The notes under the pieces: model-generated
What the model was told of the DNA's origin: nothing
What the model saw: the letters and a program-made list of their open reading frames with translations, nothing else
Database searches by the model: none
NCBI GenBank assembly: GCA_001315925.1
Contig: BBBF01000005.1
Coordinates: 1-64,000 of the forward strand
DNA from: Thermocladium modestius JCM 10088
GTDB lineage: Archaea > Thermoproteota > Thermoprotei > Thermoproteales > Thermocladiaceae
Direction: 5' to 3'
Length of the DNA stretch: 64,000 nt
Made by a program: the position numbers and the translations under genes
In this document: piece after piece, positions 9,717-20,343 of the stretch
How the letters are laid out: every line of letters begins with the position of its first letter
How positions within the stretch are numbered: position 1 is the stretch's first letter

Positions 9717-10624
9717 TTAAATAATTATCTCTATCTCTATCTTTTCCATGAGCTCCCTATACCTGCTCCTAATCGTGACGTCGGTAACGCTGGCTATGCT
9801 CGCCACGTCCCGCTGCTTCGTTCTTATTCCGAATATCATCATTGCTATATAGACTGCCGCCGCTGCCACGGAGTAATTTGATTTTCCATTCAACAGCCTC
9901 TTCTCATGCGCCTTGTTCAGCAGATCCATGACGAAGCTATAGACGTTCTTCTTGCTTATGGGGGGGCCGGTGTCTATGCCGTTCACCAGGGCAGTTACGT
10001 ACTTCATAACATCGCTTCCATTGCTTTGAAGCTTATCGTAGCCAGCTTGCCTTATCTTGGTTATAACCCTGTTTAATCCGTGCCCGTCTATTCCTGACAT
10101 CTTCACAAGGGTCTTTAGCCTGCAGGTATTCCCTCCTTCTTGCAGTTAAGGTAAGTCAAGGCAACCGCGGTCTCCCTAAGGCGGGCCCTGTATCCCCCCC
10201 GCTCCGCCAATTTCCTGTAATCCCTTATCACGTTTGGCAATATGTAGCTGGGCAATGATAGCTTTATTAGGAGTTGCTTCACGACGTGCCTTATCGTCAC
10301 CACGTTACGCTCTATGCTGCTGGTCCTCGTTATTGCCTCTATCTTCCTGTTGAAGCTTATGGAGTACCTCTTGCCCATGATCTTCCCAATCCTGAGAATC
10401 CCAATCCCCAGGTTAGGCTGCGTCTCATCTATTGCCTGGGCACGCGCTCTGCTTGGCTTGTCCCCGAAGTCGCGCCACTCGGCTCCCATATCTATTATGG
10501 GCCTCTCCTCTATTACGGTGCCGCACTTACTGCATATTAACTCGCCTCTCTCTCCATCATATATTACATCCGTTGACCCACAGACTTGACACTTAATTTC
10601 CTCTACCTGCTTCACGCCTACCAC
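9717..10624 (-). CDS. tfb: Transcription initiation factor B
   Basis: Archaeal TFIIB homologue of about 300 residues that binds TBP and the BRE and recruits RNA polymerase. A zinc ribbon opens the protein (CQVCGS and CSKCGTVIEE). It is followed by the B-reader and linker (DMGAEWRDFGDKPSRARA) and two cyclin folds (VALTYLNCKKEGIP and the repeat SVAAAAVYIAMMI). The frame changes near 10122, where GGCTAAAG appears to lack one base; the second piece resumes in LVKMSGIDGHG. Start ATG at 10624 overlaps the gar1 end by about 30 bases; the gar1-tfb pair is conserved in archaea. As an essential gene, this break is unlikely to be a true null mutation. Confidence 0.92.
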
Positions 10625-10906
10625 CTCTCCTCTCTCTTCTATTCTCGCGCGATGCTCTCTTCTCCAAATCCTTCGCCGTGACGTAGATGGGCTTCCCCCC
10701 CACTACCTCGTTCGGATCGGCGCGGCTTGTCTTTATCAATCCATAAGGGGCTTTGACGGGTCCTATCACGTCGTATAGGGCGCCGACTCGCTTCATGCCG
10801 TAGTCGAACACCTGAATGCCTAGGGGGGGAGGAATGAAGTTAACCTGGCCACTATCCTTCCATCGCTCGCCACATGGCTTACCGTGCCTATTTTCCTTAA
10901 TGACAT
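10593..10906 (-). CDS. gar1: H/ACA RNP component Gar1
   Basis: Small beta-barrel protein of about 100 residues in the H/ACA pseudouridylation complex. Family features are MSLRKIGTVSHVASDGRIV at the N-terminus and VFDYGMKRVGALYDVIGPVK, then PYGLIK and GKPIYV, with an Arg/Gly-rich basic tail. The start is ATG at 10906. The N-terminal 35 residues are in another frame because of a missing G near 10849 (AGGTTAAC) and a C7 near 10828 (4 expected). The end overlaps the tfb start, possibly because of a further small indel in the Arg-rich tail. Confidence 0.85.
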
Positions 10907-11128
10907 GGCGTATACGTTGCGGCCGCCCGTTTTTAACTGTAAACGCTAAATATTTCGGATAACTCTACCGGCCTCATTCATACATTATTAGCATAATATC
11001 ATTAATCATGGGCTTGCATTATGCCTTTATATATTATATTTATAATTGAAAGTAATGATTCGGTTCCATCGCGTGGATTTCTAAAATCAAAATAACCTTT
11101 TTAAATAATAGATGGGCTGAATTAACCC
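10907..11128. promoter_or_regulatory. Divergent promoter region, A/T-rich
   Basis: Spacer between gar1 (minus) and the coiled-coil gene (plus). It holds several TATA-like stretches, including CTTTATATATTATATTTATAA (11023-11043) and CCTTTTTAAATAA (11096-11108); the latter lies 20-30 bases before the plus-strand ATG, as expected for a leaderless gene. Confidence 0.5.
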
Positions 11129-11580
11129 ATGGAGAATGCATCGACCAAGTAGGGAGCGGCGATATCGACATAGTGTACTTCAAGAACCTCAGGGAGTTGA
11201 TTTCCTACTTGGATCAGTTGATCTTGGATAACCAGAGAAAGGCAGAGGCAATAAATAAGGATATAGAGGCACTGAAGAGCCGCGTCGATAAATTCCAGGC
11301 ATTGCAGCGGATAATAGAGGAATTAATAGAGAAAAACAAGGAGGTGCTGCCAACCGCAATAGAATTAACAGGGCTAAAGATATACATAGATCCAAGGCCC
11401 ACCGACGAGTATGACATACTAAAGGAGGGTCTCGATGCCATAATGGATAGGAACTCCGTGCTTAAGAAGGTCAGGGATGTCGTGGATATATTGCAAAGCA
11501 AGGTAGGCCAGAGCGATACCATGATAGTGGTAGAAATGAGAAACGGCGTGCCGACAAAAATAGTGTTCAGAGGATGGTGA
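11129..11580 (+). CDS. Coiled-coil hypothetical protein
   Basis: Unrecognised cytoplasmic protein of about 150 residues. The first two thirds (LRELISYLDQLILDNQRKAE, IEALKSRVDKFQALQRI) have strong heptad character, and a short beta-rich C-terminal part ends TMIVVEMRNGVPTKIVF. The likely start is ATG 11129 (MENASTK), 25 bases after a TATA-like stretch; one base appears to be missing in AAGTAGG near 11148, after which the frame is open to the stop at 11580. If that is wrong, the GTG at 11173 would be the start. No G/C run of 6 or more lies inside. Confidence 0.6.
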
Positions 11581-11651
11581 GCTCATAGTCGCATTTATTA
11601 TGCGCAGCTTGTAGTGAATTGCTTTTATAGCCGCTGTGCGCTGGGCTTTCC

Positions 11652-12311
11652 ATGAAGCTTCAAGTCGCGCTGGACTTGGTCGATATAGAGGTAGCGGCTA
11701 GCATGGCTAAGTCGCTCTACACCGCCGGAGCCGTCGACGTGCTGGAGGCAGGCACTCCATTGATAAAATCCAGCGGTATGTACTCCGTTGCCAGGCTAAG
11801 GTCGTGCTGCAGGAATGCAACTATATTTGCCGACCTCAAAACCATGGACGCAGGCGCAATAGAGGTTAGGATGGCTGGGGGGGAGGCGGGCGCTGATATG
11901 GCCAGCGTATTGGCTGTAGCCCCCCTGGAGACAATAGTGGACTTCACCAAGACGGCGGCATCCATTGGGATTAAGTCCGTGGTCGACTTCATAGGGGGGG
12001 TGACGGATGTGGAGGGTAGGCTTAGGGAGATCTTGGCGGCGGGGGGGGCCAGGCCCGATTATGTCGGCCTTCACGTTGGCATTGATGTTCAGAAGAGCAC
12101 TGGGTTGACGGCGGCCAACTTGATCGATAAGGCCGTTCAAATAAAGCAGAAGCACGGCATCCAGGTAACAATAGCAGGGGGCATAGATGAGAGGATAGCC
12201 AAATCACTGGCTGGAAGGGACATAGATATAGTGGTTGTGGGCGGCGCAATAACCGGAGCCGATGACCCACTCGCATCAGCATCCAGAATACGGCGCTCCC
12301 TGGGAATATAG
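11652..12311 (+). CDS. 3-hexulose-6-phosphate synthase family protein
   Basis: Intact 219-residue TIM-barrel enzyme of the OMP decarboxylase suprafamily. MKLQVALDLVDIE opens the barrel, ADLKTMDAG gives the D-x-K-x-x-D active-site motif, and VTIAGGIDERIA with VVVGGAIT forms the phosphate-binding end. The DLKTMDAG signature with a following E favours hexulose-6-phosphate synthase over true OMP decarboxylase. In archaea it supplies ribulose 5-phosphate from fructose 6-phosphate (reverse ribulose monophosphate route) or fixes formaldehyde. Start ATG is 25 bases after GCTTTTATAG. Three in-frame G7 runs (MAGGEAG, FIGGVTD, AAGGARPD) may each add one Gly. Confidence 0.85.
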   Translation: MKLQVALDLVDIEVAASMAKSLYTAGAVDVLEAGTPLIKSSGMYSVARLRSCCRNATIFADLKTMDAGAIEVRMAGGEAGADMASVLAVAPLETIVDFTKTAASIGIKSVVDFIGGVTDVEGRLREILAAGGARPDYVGLHVGIDVQKSTGLTAANLIDKAVQIKQKHGIQVTIAGGIDERIAKSLAGRDIDIVVVGGAITGADDPLASASRIRRSLGI

Positions 12312-12474
12312 CCATGCGCCTCCAAATGGAGCGATCAGCGATACGCCGCGGCAACTTCATTTCTAAGCATCGACGTTTTCAGTTGATGGGGGCTCTTCGT
12401 TGGCGCGTTTAGTTTCAGGTCTCCAAGGTAGTGAGTACTTCTCCGTTAATTTGGATTGGAAAATTCCATTGCTT
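12312..12474. other. Intergenic, no gene seen
   Basis: Spacer between the synthase gene and the membrane-protein remnant. No open frame of note and no RNA motif recognised. Confidence 0.4.
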
Positions 12475-12908
12475 TTAGCGATGGGGGGGCCTTTTGAGAA
12501 GATTACAAATTGAAATGAAGAAGAGAAAAAGAATGGATACCATAGCCATTATGGTGGAAACACGGTCATAAAGAGGCGATGCATCGGGCCAAATTTGTCC
12601 GTAAATAAAATATTTTGCTGGATAACTTGTATTAACTACATTGTGCAATATCAGCGTGTACTTCACGTAGCCTGGGCTTTGTGGGGCCTGCTTAGACGGC
12701 GATAACGACTCGTAGATCTTAAGGGAGGTATTGGGTTTATTAACTAGGATTAAGTAGGAATTAGCATGATGGAATTGATAATCTCATCAGCGCTCGGCCT
12801 ATTGAAATGAATGCCAAGCCTATTAAAAAGCGTGCCGATCCAGGTCAGGAAAAGCCTAAATGCCATATAGTCGCGGGGGGGAGGGATGTAATTCAGCAGC
12901 CAAACCAT
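12475..12908 (-). pseudogene. Broken membrane-protein gene
   Basis: Two adjoining frames give a protein-like reading. The upstream piece runs from an ATG at 12908 (MVWLLNYIP, DYMAFRLFLTWIGTLFNRLG) and stops near 12770; the downstream piece continues from ANSYLILVNKPNTSLKIYE to YTLILHNVVNTSYPAKYF and a C-terminal TM helix (STIMAMVSILFLFFISICN) followed by basic residues. It lies at the left edge of the A/T-rich island and contains a C7 and a G7. No family was recognised. It may be a real gene with indels or a decaying one. Confidence 0.35.
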
Positions 12909-12959
12909 CGCTTCTCATCAACTCCCCCCCAATCCTAGGCTCATCATTAATGCGAATCC

Positions 12960-13529
12960 ATAATAATAATCCAGTAATATTTATTGAGTTCAACTCTAAT
13001 TTTACGATCTAAAAAGCTAATAAATACCTTTTACGTAATTTAATATTGAAATGCTATTCAAACAGCTTCAGATGTTTTATTATCAATGGCGGACCAGCTT
13101 CTTTATAAAGGAGATCCCGTACAAGTGTTTGAAAAATTTACTTGGATTTCACGTAGTATCTTTACAGGATGATGTAGAAAAATTTCTCTAAGAGTTATAA
13201 GATATTATGCATTATAAAAGAATGATGGAGCATTTTTAATTTAAAGTAAAATAATATAAAAACAATTTTAATCTTTTTACAAAGTAATAGTTAATAAGAA
13301 CTTATTTGGTATTTTAGAATTTAGGAGAGGAAATAAGAAAACTGTTAAATATCTATTACTTGAAGTTTATCCTTGTAGGCTTCTATTATTTATTATTTTT
13401 TCATAATAAGACGCTTTATTTACTTAAACTTTTTACTAAGCTATGGAAGATCCAGGAAATTGTTCAAAGATCTTAACCTAAGCTTTTATCGATATCTTTA
13501 AATAATGGATTTTTAGACTATTATTTTAG
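12960..13529. other. A/T-rich leader of the CRISPR-effector island
   Basis: About 570 bases of strongly A/T-rich sequence without a convincing gene. A 47-codon plus-strand ORF (13051-13194, starting MLFKQLQMFYYQWRTS) is present but resembles nothing known. A promoter-like stretch GATATCTTTAAATAATGG (13491-13508) lies about 25 bases before the proposed start of the effector operon. I searched for CRISPR-like direct repeats by eye and saw none. Confidence 0.5.
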
Positions 13530-13945
13530 GTGAAAATATTAAACCTCAGAATGATTTATATGATAATTTAGCAAAAGTAGCGGTTAAGGCTAAACAGGAA
13601 CATTTTTCATCTTCTCAAGTTAACAATTTCTTGGAATATTCCCAATCTACTAGCGATAGAAACGAATTGTTTGTCTTTATAATGAGACAAGCAGAAAGAG
13701 GAAAATATACTGAAACAGCAAAGTTGATGCTAAACTACCTTAAGGATAAGGATATGTCAGAAATAAGGAAGTTTATTGGACTATTAAAGTGGGTAATGGA
13801 CGCAATAGAAAACGTTAATGTCGATTCAAACATTAATAATTTTGAATCCTTGCTTGATCTTTACATCAAGAATTCAACTACAAACCAAGGTTATTCAGGA
13901 TATCCTAGGCATCAAGGTGGTTCTCATGGATATAATAGGAGCTGA
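13530..13945 (+). CDS. Type III CRISPR small subunit (Cas11/Csm2-like)
   Basis: Predicted helical protein of about 137 residues, the small subunit lining the target-RNA channel of a type III complex. The open frame runs from 13517; the most plausible start is a GTG at 13530, 25 bases after a TATA-like stretch, if one A is missing in GTGAAAATATT. Conserved-looking parts are DLYDNLAKVAVKAKQEHF, NNFLEYSQSTSDRNELFVFI and MSEIRKFIGLLKWVMDAIE, followed by a Gly/Tyr/Ser-rich tail. It is first in the operon and overlaps the next Cas7 gene by 20 bases, the usual place for a small subunit in III-D loci. The assignment rests on size, helicity and context. Confidence 0.6.
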
Positions 13946-14630
13946 TTTTGACACTCTGTCTTCGATAATTGATATTTCTGGATATCTCGTTAACGAATCC
14001 CCCCCTTTGAGAGTAGGAGGAGGTAGGGGGGAATAAATTTGACTCTGCTGCAGATTCTCCTATAATCACAATGGGCAATATTCCTTTCATTCCAGGTTCT
14101 ACCTTAAAAGGATCCTTAAGATCTCTTGCAGAAGCTTACGCAAAAAGTATGGGATGGAAAGTTGTTTATCCATATGATGATGCAAAGGAAGAGGAACTTA
14201 ACGATTGCATAACTTGTGTGCTTTTCGGTTCAAAGAACGTAGCTTCTAGGGTATATTTATTCGATTCTCCTTTAAAGGGGGGGACGTTAGGACGGGGGGG
14301 ATAAGAACTATGGTAGCCATCAATAGGGTCTTCGGAGCTCAACAACCCAAAATGTTATATAAGCTGGATTACATAGAACCCAATTCCCTTTTTGATTTTA
14401 AAATGAGAATAATTAACCTTGATGTAATTAATGGGGGGGAAAATGATGAATGGAAGAAGAAAGGAGTACAAATAATTAATTTCCTTATTTCCCAACTTAA
14501 GGAAGGTATTATGATTGGTTCTAGGAAAAGTACGGGCTATGGATTAGTAAAGTTTAATGATGCTAAGTATGTTTTAAAGAAACTAGTTAACGGGGGGGAG
14601 ATGAAAGTAATTAAGGAGGGAAAATTATGA
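13926..14630 (+). CDS. csm3: Cas7-like RAMP protein 1 (Csm3 type)
   Basis: Backbone subunit of about 230 residues. SPLRVGGGRG followed by DSAADSPII, then PFIPGSTLKGSLRSLAE, matches the Csm3 core: the first Gly-rich loop, the Asp region that cleaves bound target RNA, and the second RAMP loop. ITCVLFGSKNVASRVYLFD and GIRTMVAINRVFGAQQP follow as in Csm3, and GIMIGSRKSTGYGLVKF is the C-terminal Gly-rich loop. The frame breaks at G6 near 14026 (5 expected) and at G7 near 14290 (5 expected); C7 near 13998 and G7 near 14277 look like in-frame extra codons. Start ATG 13926, stop overlaps the next ATG (ATGA). Confidence 0.8.
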
Positions 14631-15455
14631 CGCTCTTGATAAGAAAGGATATCTTGGCAAGGAGAGTTAAAATTTACGGCAAGATTGAGACTTTAGCTCC
14701 TTTAAGAATAGGAAAAGGTAGGGAAGAAACTAACCCAGAATCTGCAGCTACAATGCAAATTATACGAACTTATGATGAAAAACCTTTAATTCCCGGTAGT
14801 AGTTGGAAGGGAATTTTCAGATCCACAGGCGAGAAAATAGCTAAGGAGAACAGGATTTTCACTTGTACTGGTTTAACTAGGCAAACATGCATGGACAAGA
14901 TTTTAAGCCAAGTTCAGTCATTAATGTCAAAAAACATAGATGAGGCTATAAAGCTAGTATGGGATGAGACTTGCATTAATTGTAAGATTTTTGGTGCCCC
15001 CCTCGCTTTATTCTGCGATATCAATATTTGATTCTATTGCAGAAAAATTCAATATAGGATATAGACCAATGATAGCAATAAGTAGGGATACTGGGGGGGC
15101 CGTTACTAGGAGCGCATTGGCAACAACAGAATACGTTGAGCCTGGTTCAATTTTTCCCTTTCTGTTAATAGGGAATAATCTCCCTAATTATGCAATAGGT
15201 TACATTATCAAAATTATGAGATACATAAATGACGGTCTGGTGCAGATAGGAGGAAATAAGAGTAGGGGGGGTTTTGGTTTCATAACTTTCTCTAAATTAA
15301 GCTTGGAAATAAGCGACTATAAAGATGGCAAACTAAAAGCTATAGACGATCTTGATAAGGAAATAACTATCGATTTACCTAAAGATTCTGAAGGTAAAGA
15401 TTTCTTCGTAAAAACTAAGCCTTTAGAGGAGGTGTTTAACAATGCAAAGATTTAA
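14627..15455 (+). CDS. Cas7-like RAMP protein 2
   Basis: RAMP subunit of about 275 residues. APLRIGKGREETNPESA, then LIPGSSWKGIFRSTGEKIA, gives the paired loops of the family, and CINCKIFGA is the Csm3-like Cys-containing segment; QIGGNKSRGGFGFITF closes with the Gly-rich loop. At the position of the catalytic Asp of Csm3 the sequence reads SAATMQ, so this copy is probably not a nuclease. The frame breaks at a C6 near 15000 (5 expected, FGAPSLYSAISIF). The start overlaps the preceding stop and the end overlaps the next ATG by 14 bases. Confidence 0.75.
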
Positions 15456-16257
15456 TTCCCACTCAGTAATTTACACTGATAGAAGTTTACCACCAATAAT
15501 GAAGATCCCAGTAACCTTGAGTATAGTATCAGAATATCTTCATATATCAGAGGATCCTAAACCTCTTCTCTCAGTTAAAATAAACGGTGACGTATCAAAG
15601 GTTATCAATGATTTTATTTTGGGCAAGAAGCCAAATTTAGATGCTTACTTTGAAAGGGATTACGTTAGATTTATGAGCACAGAAAAAGGTTTAGTAATCC
15701 CAGGAAATACTGTAAAAGGAGCAATAAGGAGTAGATTAGAATTATTAATGGACTGCGCATGTTACAATTCTCTAGGTAATAGGCCTTCCAAGAGTAAAAG
15801 CAATACGTACATAAGCATATATCATCCAAAGAGAAAACAAAGTGATAGATTTGATCCCTACAGAAATAAATATATTTGCTATGTTTGTAATCTTTTTGGA
15901 AATGCTGGGTTAGCTAGTAGAGTTAATTTTAGTGATCTTGAATTCCAAGAGGGCAAAGTAGATTTTATAACAATAAAAGGTATAATTTATGAAGTTGCGA
16001 GAAGAGGCTCTACATTTAAAGGAAATATTATCCTGGATAATCCTCAACCTCATGAAATAGGAATGCTGCTTTATGGTGCAGGATATAGAGGACAAGGTAA
16101 ATGGAAAACCTTGTTATTAGGGAGATTTAAGTACGAGATGAAGGACTTTGGAAGAGTTAAATTCAATATACAAATAAATAATGCAGATTCCTACCTTAAT
16201 GCTTTCTTATCCTTGCATAAAGGACATATCCATGACGTGGAGGAGGATTGGAAATGA
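15442..16257 (+). CDS. Cas7-like RAMP protein 3 (Csm5/Csm3 type)
   Basis: Intact RAMP protein of 271 residues. VIPGNTVKGAIRSRLELL carries the G-x-x-x-K-G-A-x-R-S motif; ICYVCNLFGNAGLASRVNFSDL is the conserved middle; AGYRGQGKWKTLLLGRFKY is the C-terminal Gly-rich loop. A variable insert (Ser/Lys/Tyr-rich, about residues 115-140) separates the first two. The N-terminus lacks the usual Gly-rich loop, which fits a terminal or capping role, but this is inference. ATGA overlap with cas10. Confidence 0.75.
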   Translation: MQRFNSHSVIYTDRSLPPIMKIPVTLSIVSEYLHISEDPKPLLSVKINGDVSKVINDFILGKKPNLDAYFERDYVRFMSTEKGLVIPGNTVKGAIRSRLELLMDCACYNSLGNRPSKSKSNTYISIYHPKRKQSDRFDPYRNKYICYVCNLFGNAGLASRVNFSDLEFQEGKVDFITIKGIIYEVARRGSTFKGNIILDNPQPHEIGMLLYGAGYRGQGKWKTLLLGRFKYEMKDFGRVKFNIQINNADSYLNAFLSLHKGHIHDVEEDWK

Positions 16258-18815
16258 CTAAAATCGTACTCTGTTTTAAAAAAGATCTAAGTATTGAAAT
16301 AAATGGCACTGAATGTATAACGAAAGTAGAAGTTGAAGAAGAGAAGTCTGACGATAAATCCAAGATAAAACATGGAAATCTCGAATACGTAGAGGAAAAG
16401 GTGATGAAAGATTATTAGAGGAATTTATAGACCTTTAAAGGGAAAAGTAGAGTTTACCGACGAGAAAAGAAATGAAAAAGCTTTCAAAAAATTAGTAAAT
16501 TTAACTGCAAACTCAATCCTTATACTCTATAACTCTAGTTATATAAATGCTCCAGAAGATCTAGCTAACGCTCTTTCAGATATCATCTCTTTAGTATATA
16601 AGGCTCCCATGATTCTTCCGCCATTACCCTACACTTCTAAAAATAAATTTATTGCAAATAATTTTGATTATCTCACATCATATATAATTAATAGATATAA
16701 AGGGGATATTAAACCATCACAGATTCTAGATATAAGCGCTGATATTCTTATAAATATATTAAGATATGATTCTTATAAAGATATAGAAGATATTTATGAA
16801 ACTTTAATTTCTACTCCTGCAGATACTAGACCAGGGAAGAATTTTTCTTCCCTTGCCTCACACATGAACCTTACGTCGCTAATAGCATGGTTAATATTCG
16901 GCAAAGCTAAAGATATACCGTATTATAGGTTAGCATCTATTTTGCACGATATAGGGAAGATGGTTGAGCCTGAAGCTCACATTGATGGAGCTACACAATT
17001 CTTTAATGAAGTTTTTAAAAAGATAAAAGAAGAGATAAAAAAGGAAACACGAAAGAAAACATAATAGATTATTATTTTGATGTAGTAAAGGATAAGGTTG
17101 AAAAATATCACTCTATAGACTTTAAACCAGATCATATAGCAGCAGAAAATGAGAGATTTCCTAACAAAATTATAGAGGAAGCACTATCTAGGGATGAGAA
17201 TTGTAAACCTTTTCTAGAAATGCTTGGGCAGAGAAGTACTGCAGAACTAAAGAAAAACGAAGAAGAATATAAGAAAAAATACGAATTATGTTCAAAGGAA
17301 GCTTATGAGTATATTAGATCTTATAAGCCTCAAAAGAATGCCGTATCAGAAAATACTAAGAATATTAAAGGATACATATATTACATAAACTTTACTGGAG
17401 TTCAGTCCTTCATCGAATACTTCAGCAACTTAAAGGATATTTCTACTGCGAGCTTCATGGTAGATTTTATAGTATCTACTTTACCTTTTGTTCACTTCGA
17501 TAATTTACTTTCCCATAAAACTAGACTTCCATTGGAAGCATTACTTGTAGTTAGTGGAGGACATTCTATCCTAATAGGAAGATCAGACGTAAAGCCTGAA
17601 GATTTTATTAATGAAATAGAAAATGATCAATTACTAAAAGGCTTGGATATAGAATTATCTATTGCGTATAGACCTTTCTTTATCAATGATGACTTAGTGT
17701 CCTATGATGTTGTTACCGACTTAATTAGGGAATCACAGTTCAATAACTTGAATTTTAAGGGTACTAAAGTCCTTTCACTTGGGTTACACAGAAATTGCGA
17801 TAACTGTAAAGAAAGGCCCGCTGTAGAGAAAATCGGCGAAGAATACTTATGCTCAAGATGTAAGATTATTAGAGACTATTCTAATAAAAGAGGATTTTCG
17901 GCTAGAGTAATGCCTAAATATTATATAAATGGAAAGGAAGTAGAAATAGGGTATAACGAGATAGATCCTATGGTTTTTATTTCTGGAGGACGCTCCAATG
18001 ACGATTCTAGATACACTAGTATTATAAAATTCGACGCTAACGATGCATCAAAATATTTTGCAAATACTTTAACATGGAGTGAATATGTGGACAAGAGTTT
18101 CTATACAGATTATTGGATAAAGAAAAGCTTGAGGGATACAGTTAATGCATATTATAATAAAAACCCTGAAATGATAAAAAGGCTGATAGCCGGTATTCAA
18201 TTCTTAGGAGGAGATGAAGGATTATTAATATCTCCCTCATTAATTTCTATTAATTTCATGATTGATATGATTAATGAAGTAAATAACAAGACTGGTGTTA
18301 ATTTTAAGGTAGGAATAGCTACAGTAAAACCTGACCATCCAATACAGTTTGCAATATTTACTGCAGAAAAAATTATGGATAAAGCAAAGATAAAAGAAGG
18401 AAAAGGAGATAACAGTATTGGCATAATATTTTCGCCTTCTTTTATCTCACCATCAGTGGTAGAAAGTTTTCAGAAGGCAGGAGATTTTACAATATTAACG
18501 TTCCAAAATACTTTCTCTCAAATTGAAGAAATACTTAATGACGTATCAATTGATGTTTCTAAGGAAGACGATGATAATTTAAAGGATTATGTAAGAGAGC
18601 TAGAAGATATTGTAGAATTCCATTATAGGCATAAAAACATTAATGAGACATTGATTTATTTAATAAGAGAAAGAATTAGATATAGAAAATATTCTCAACT
18701 TATAGACTTGATTCTTAAAAGTTATGATTCTAAGAATAAAAAGATAAACTTACTAGATACATATTTTATTTTAAAAAATATACAATCAGGATTCTCTAAG
18801 GTGAGTAAGACATGA
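16254..18815 (+). CDS. cas10: Type III CRISPR large subunit Cas10
   Basis: Large subunit of about 850 residues, with HD nuclease and palm/cyclase domains. ATG 16254 opens a 50-residue N-terminal stretch that is joined to the rest by small indels near 16397 (A run) and 16433 (T run). The HD domain has SHMNLTSLIAWL and LASILHDIGKM. A further A-run shift near 17053 joins NIIDYYFDVV; the long remaining frame holds a zinc element (CDNCKERP, CSRCKII), palm residues IIKFDANDASKYF, and FLGGDEGLL where most active Cas10 proteins have GGDD. Target RNA binding should activate the HD domain and possibly cyclic oligoadenylate synthesis for Csx1. Acidic GGDE may be active or weakened. Confidence 0.88.
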
Positions 18816-19399
18816 AATTTAAAGTTCATTTAAAAAATCTAAGTTCTTTAACTGTAGGTAATAGTTCAAGGATAGCTTATGTAGATATAGGATTTAACGA
18901 TATGGGTATTCCAGGCTCAAGCATTAAAGGAGCAATGAGGACTGCTATATCTTGGGCAATAAAAAATGGATTAATTAAAGGATTTACTTCGTGCGGTGAA
19001 GTAAGGCCAGAAAAAATAAAAGAGGCACATAAGAATGGAGCTTGCGATATATGCAAACTGTTGGGATATCCAGACCATGAAGGAGTTCTAAGAGTATCTT
19101 CAATTAATGTAAGCAAAATGAACATACTAACTAGGGTTTCAATAGAAGACACTACTAACACTTCAAAGGAACATGCGTTATTTAAACAGGAAGTTATGCC
19201 TCCGAATCAAGATCTAACTTTCGAAATAGAACTTTATACTAACGATTGCAAGATGCTTGAATTAACCTTATTTTCATTATACTTCCTAAGACTCTGGAGA
19301 TTAGGTAGAGGAGGAATGATAGATTTAAAGATAGATGAAATAAAGGAATGTCCTTCTCTAGAAGTAAAGAAATATTTAGGTGATTGGTTATGGCAATAA
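18812..19399 (+). CDS. Cas7-like RAMP protein 4
   Basis: Intact short RAMP subunit of 195 residues. LTVGNSSRIAYVDIGFNDMG, then IPGSSIKGAMRTAISWAI, is the RAMP core; CDICKLLGYPDHEGVLRVS is the Csm3-like middle; LWRLGRGGMIDLKI is the closing loop. An Asp (VDIGFND) lies between the first loop and the IPGSSIKG motif, so a catalytic role is possible. The start overlaps cas10 (ATGA). Confidence 0.75.
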   Translation: MKFKVHLKNLSSLTVGNSSRIAYVDIGFNDMGIPGSSIKGAMRTAISWAIKNGLIKGFTSCGEVRPEKIKEAHKNGACDICKLLGYPDHEGVLRVSSINVSKMNILTRVSIEDTTNTSKEHALFKQEVMPPNQDLTFEIELYTNDCKMLELTLFSLYFLRLWRLGRGGMIDLKIDEIKECPSLEVKKYLGDWLWQ

Positions 19400-20341
19400 T
19401 CCTTAGAATAACTCCAAAAGAACCCATATCATTCTATACTAGAGCAATAAAGACATATTACTTTACTACAAAGGACTATATTCCTGCTACAACTATTAGA
19501 GGAGCTTTACTTGAAGCTTATCTAAGGAAAAATAATAATAATATTAATGATTTTTACAAGAAATCTCTAAATTTTTATGTTAGTCCGGCATTTCCATTAA
19601 ACTCTGCTCCCGCACATCCATTCTTACCTGCTATTACAAGGAAGAGTGAAAAATTCATGGAAGAACCTAACTCACTTCAAAATTTGAGCAAAAATAATGT
19701 GAGCAAATATTTAGAAAAAACTTTGAACGATATAAAAGAAAAGTCGGAGACAGAAGAAGGACAATATCCTAAGCCGAAAATAGGTACTATAGTGAAATTG
19801 ATAGATCATGAGTCTACTCCATACCGATACGTTAGCAATAAATTTAGCTCAATAATTAATATGCACGTAGCCATAAACAAATTCCATGGTTCTTCGGAAG
19901 CTGGGATGTTATTTGCATACGAATATAAGGAAGTCGGAGATTTATGGGCTATTGCAAGTGAAGATCTAGAAATAGACGAGGCTTACATTGGAAAATCCAG
20001 ATACAAAGGAGCTGGAAAAGTAGAGATAAAGAAGATTAAGGATTATAAAATACAGAATCCGACAGAAGGGGGAATGGGCATACTGTTTGAGTCCATGTTT
20101 AGATAAATTCCTCGATAAAACCTATTTTGAGTACGATAATGCTTTAGGTAAAGAAGAATTATACAATGCATGGTTTACCTATAAAGATATTATGGGTAGA
20201 AAGCCACTGTTGAAGGTATTGTCTCCAGGCTCTATAGTAAAAATGAAGAAGATCAATGACTTGGATGAATTAAAGCCCGCAGGACTTAATTTTATAATAA
20301 AAATTAAGGACTTAAGATCTTTCCTAATGGAGGTGCAATAA
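19390..20341 (+). CDS. csx10: Csx10-like protein (type III-D Cas5 family)
   Basis: RAMP protein of about 315 residues resembling Csx10, the III-D protein in the Cas5/Csm4 position that holds the crRNA 5' end. ILRITPKEPISFYTRAIKT, then YIPATTIRGALLEAYLRK, is the Csx10-type N-terminus, and AYIGKSRYKGAGKVEI the Gly-rich loop. The frame is broken near 20090 by one extra T (CTGTTTGAG; LLSPCLDKFLDKTYFEY continues). The start chosen is ATG 19390; the preceding gene ends at 19399. Presence of this protein with several Csm3-like subunits and no Csm4/Cmr3 is the reason for calling the locus III-D. Confidence 0.65.
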
Positions 20342-20343
20342 AA

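Noticed and set aside
6862-10125. Idea that AGGCCT sites are specifically shortened to AGGCT
   Set aside because: Intact AGGCCT occurs elsewhere (4473, 4630, 24420, 52866, 56124), so there is no site-specific rule.
12022-12360. Long minus-strand ORFs opposite the hexulose-phosphate synthase
   Set aside because: Arg/Pro/Leu-rich shadows of the real gene without motifs or starts in good context.
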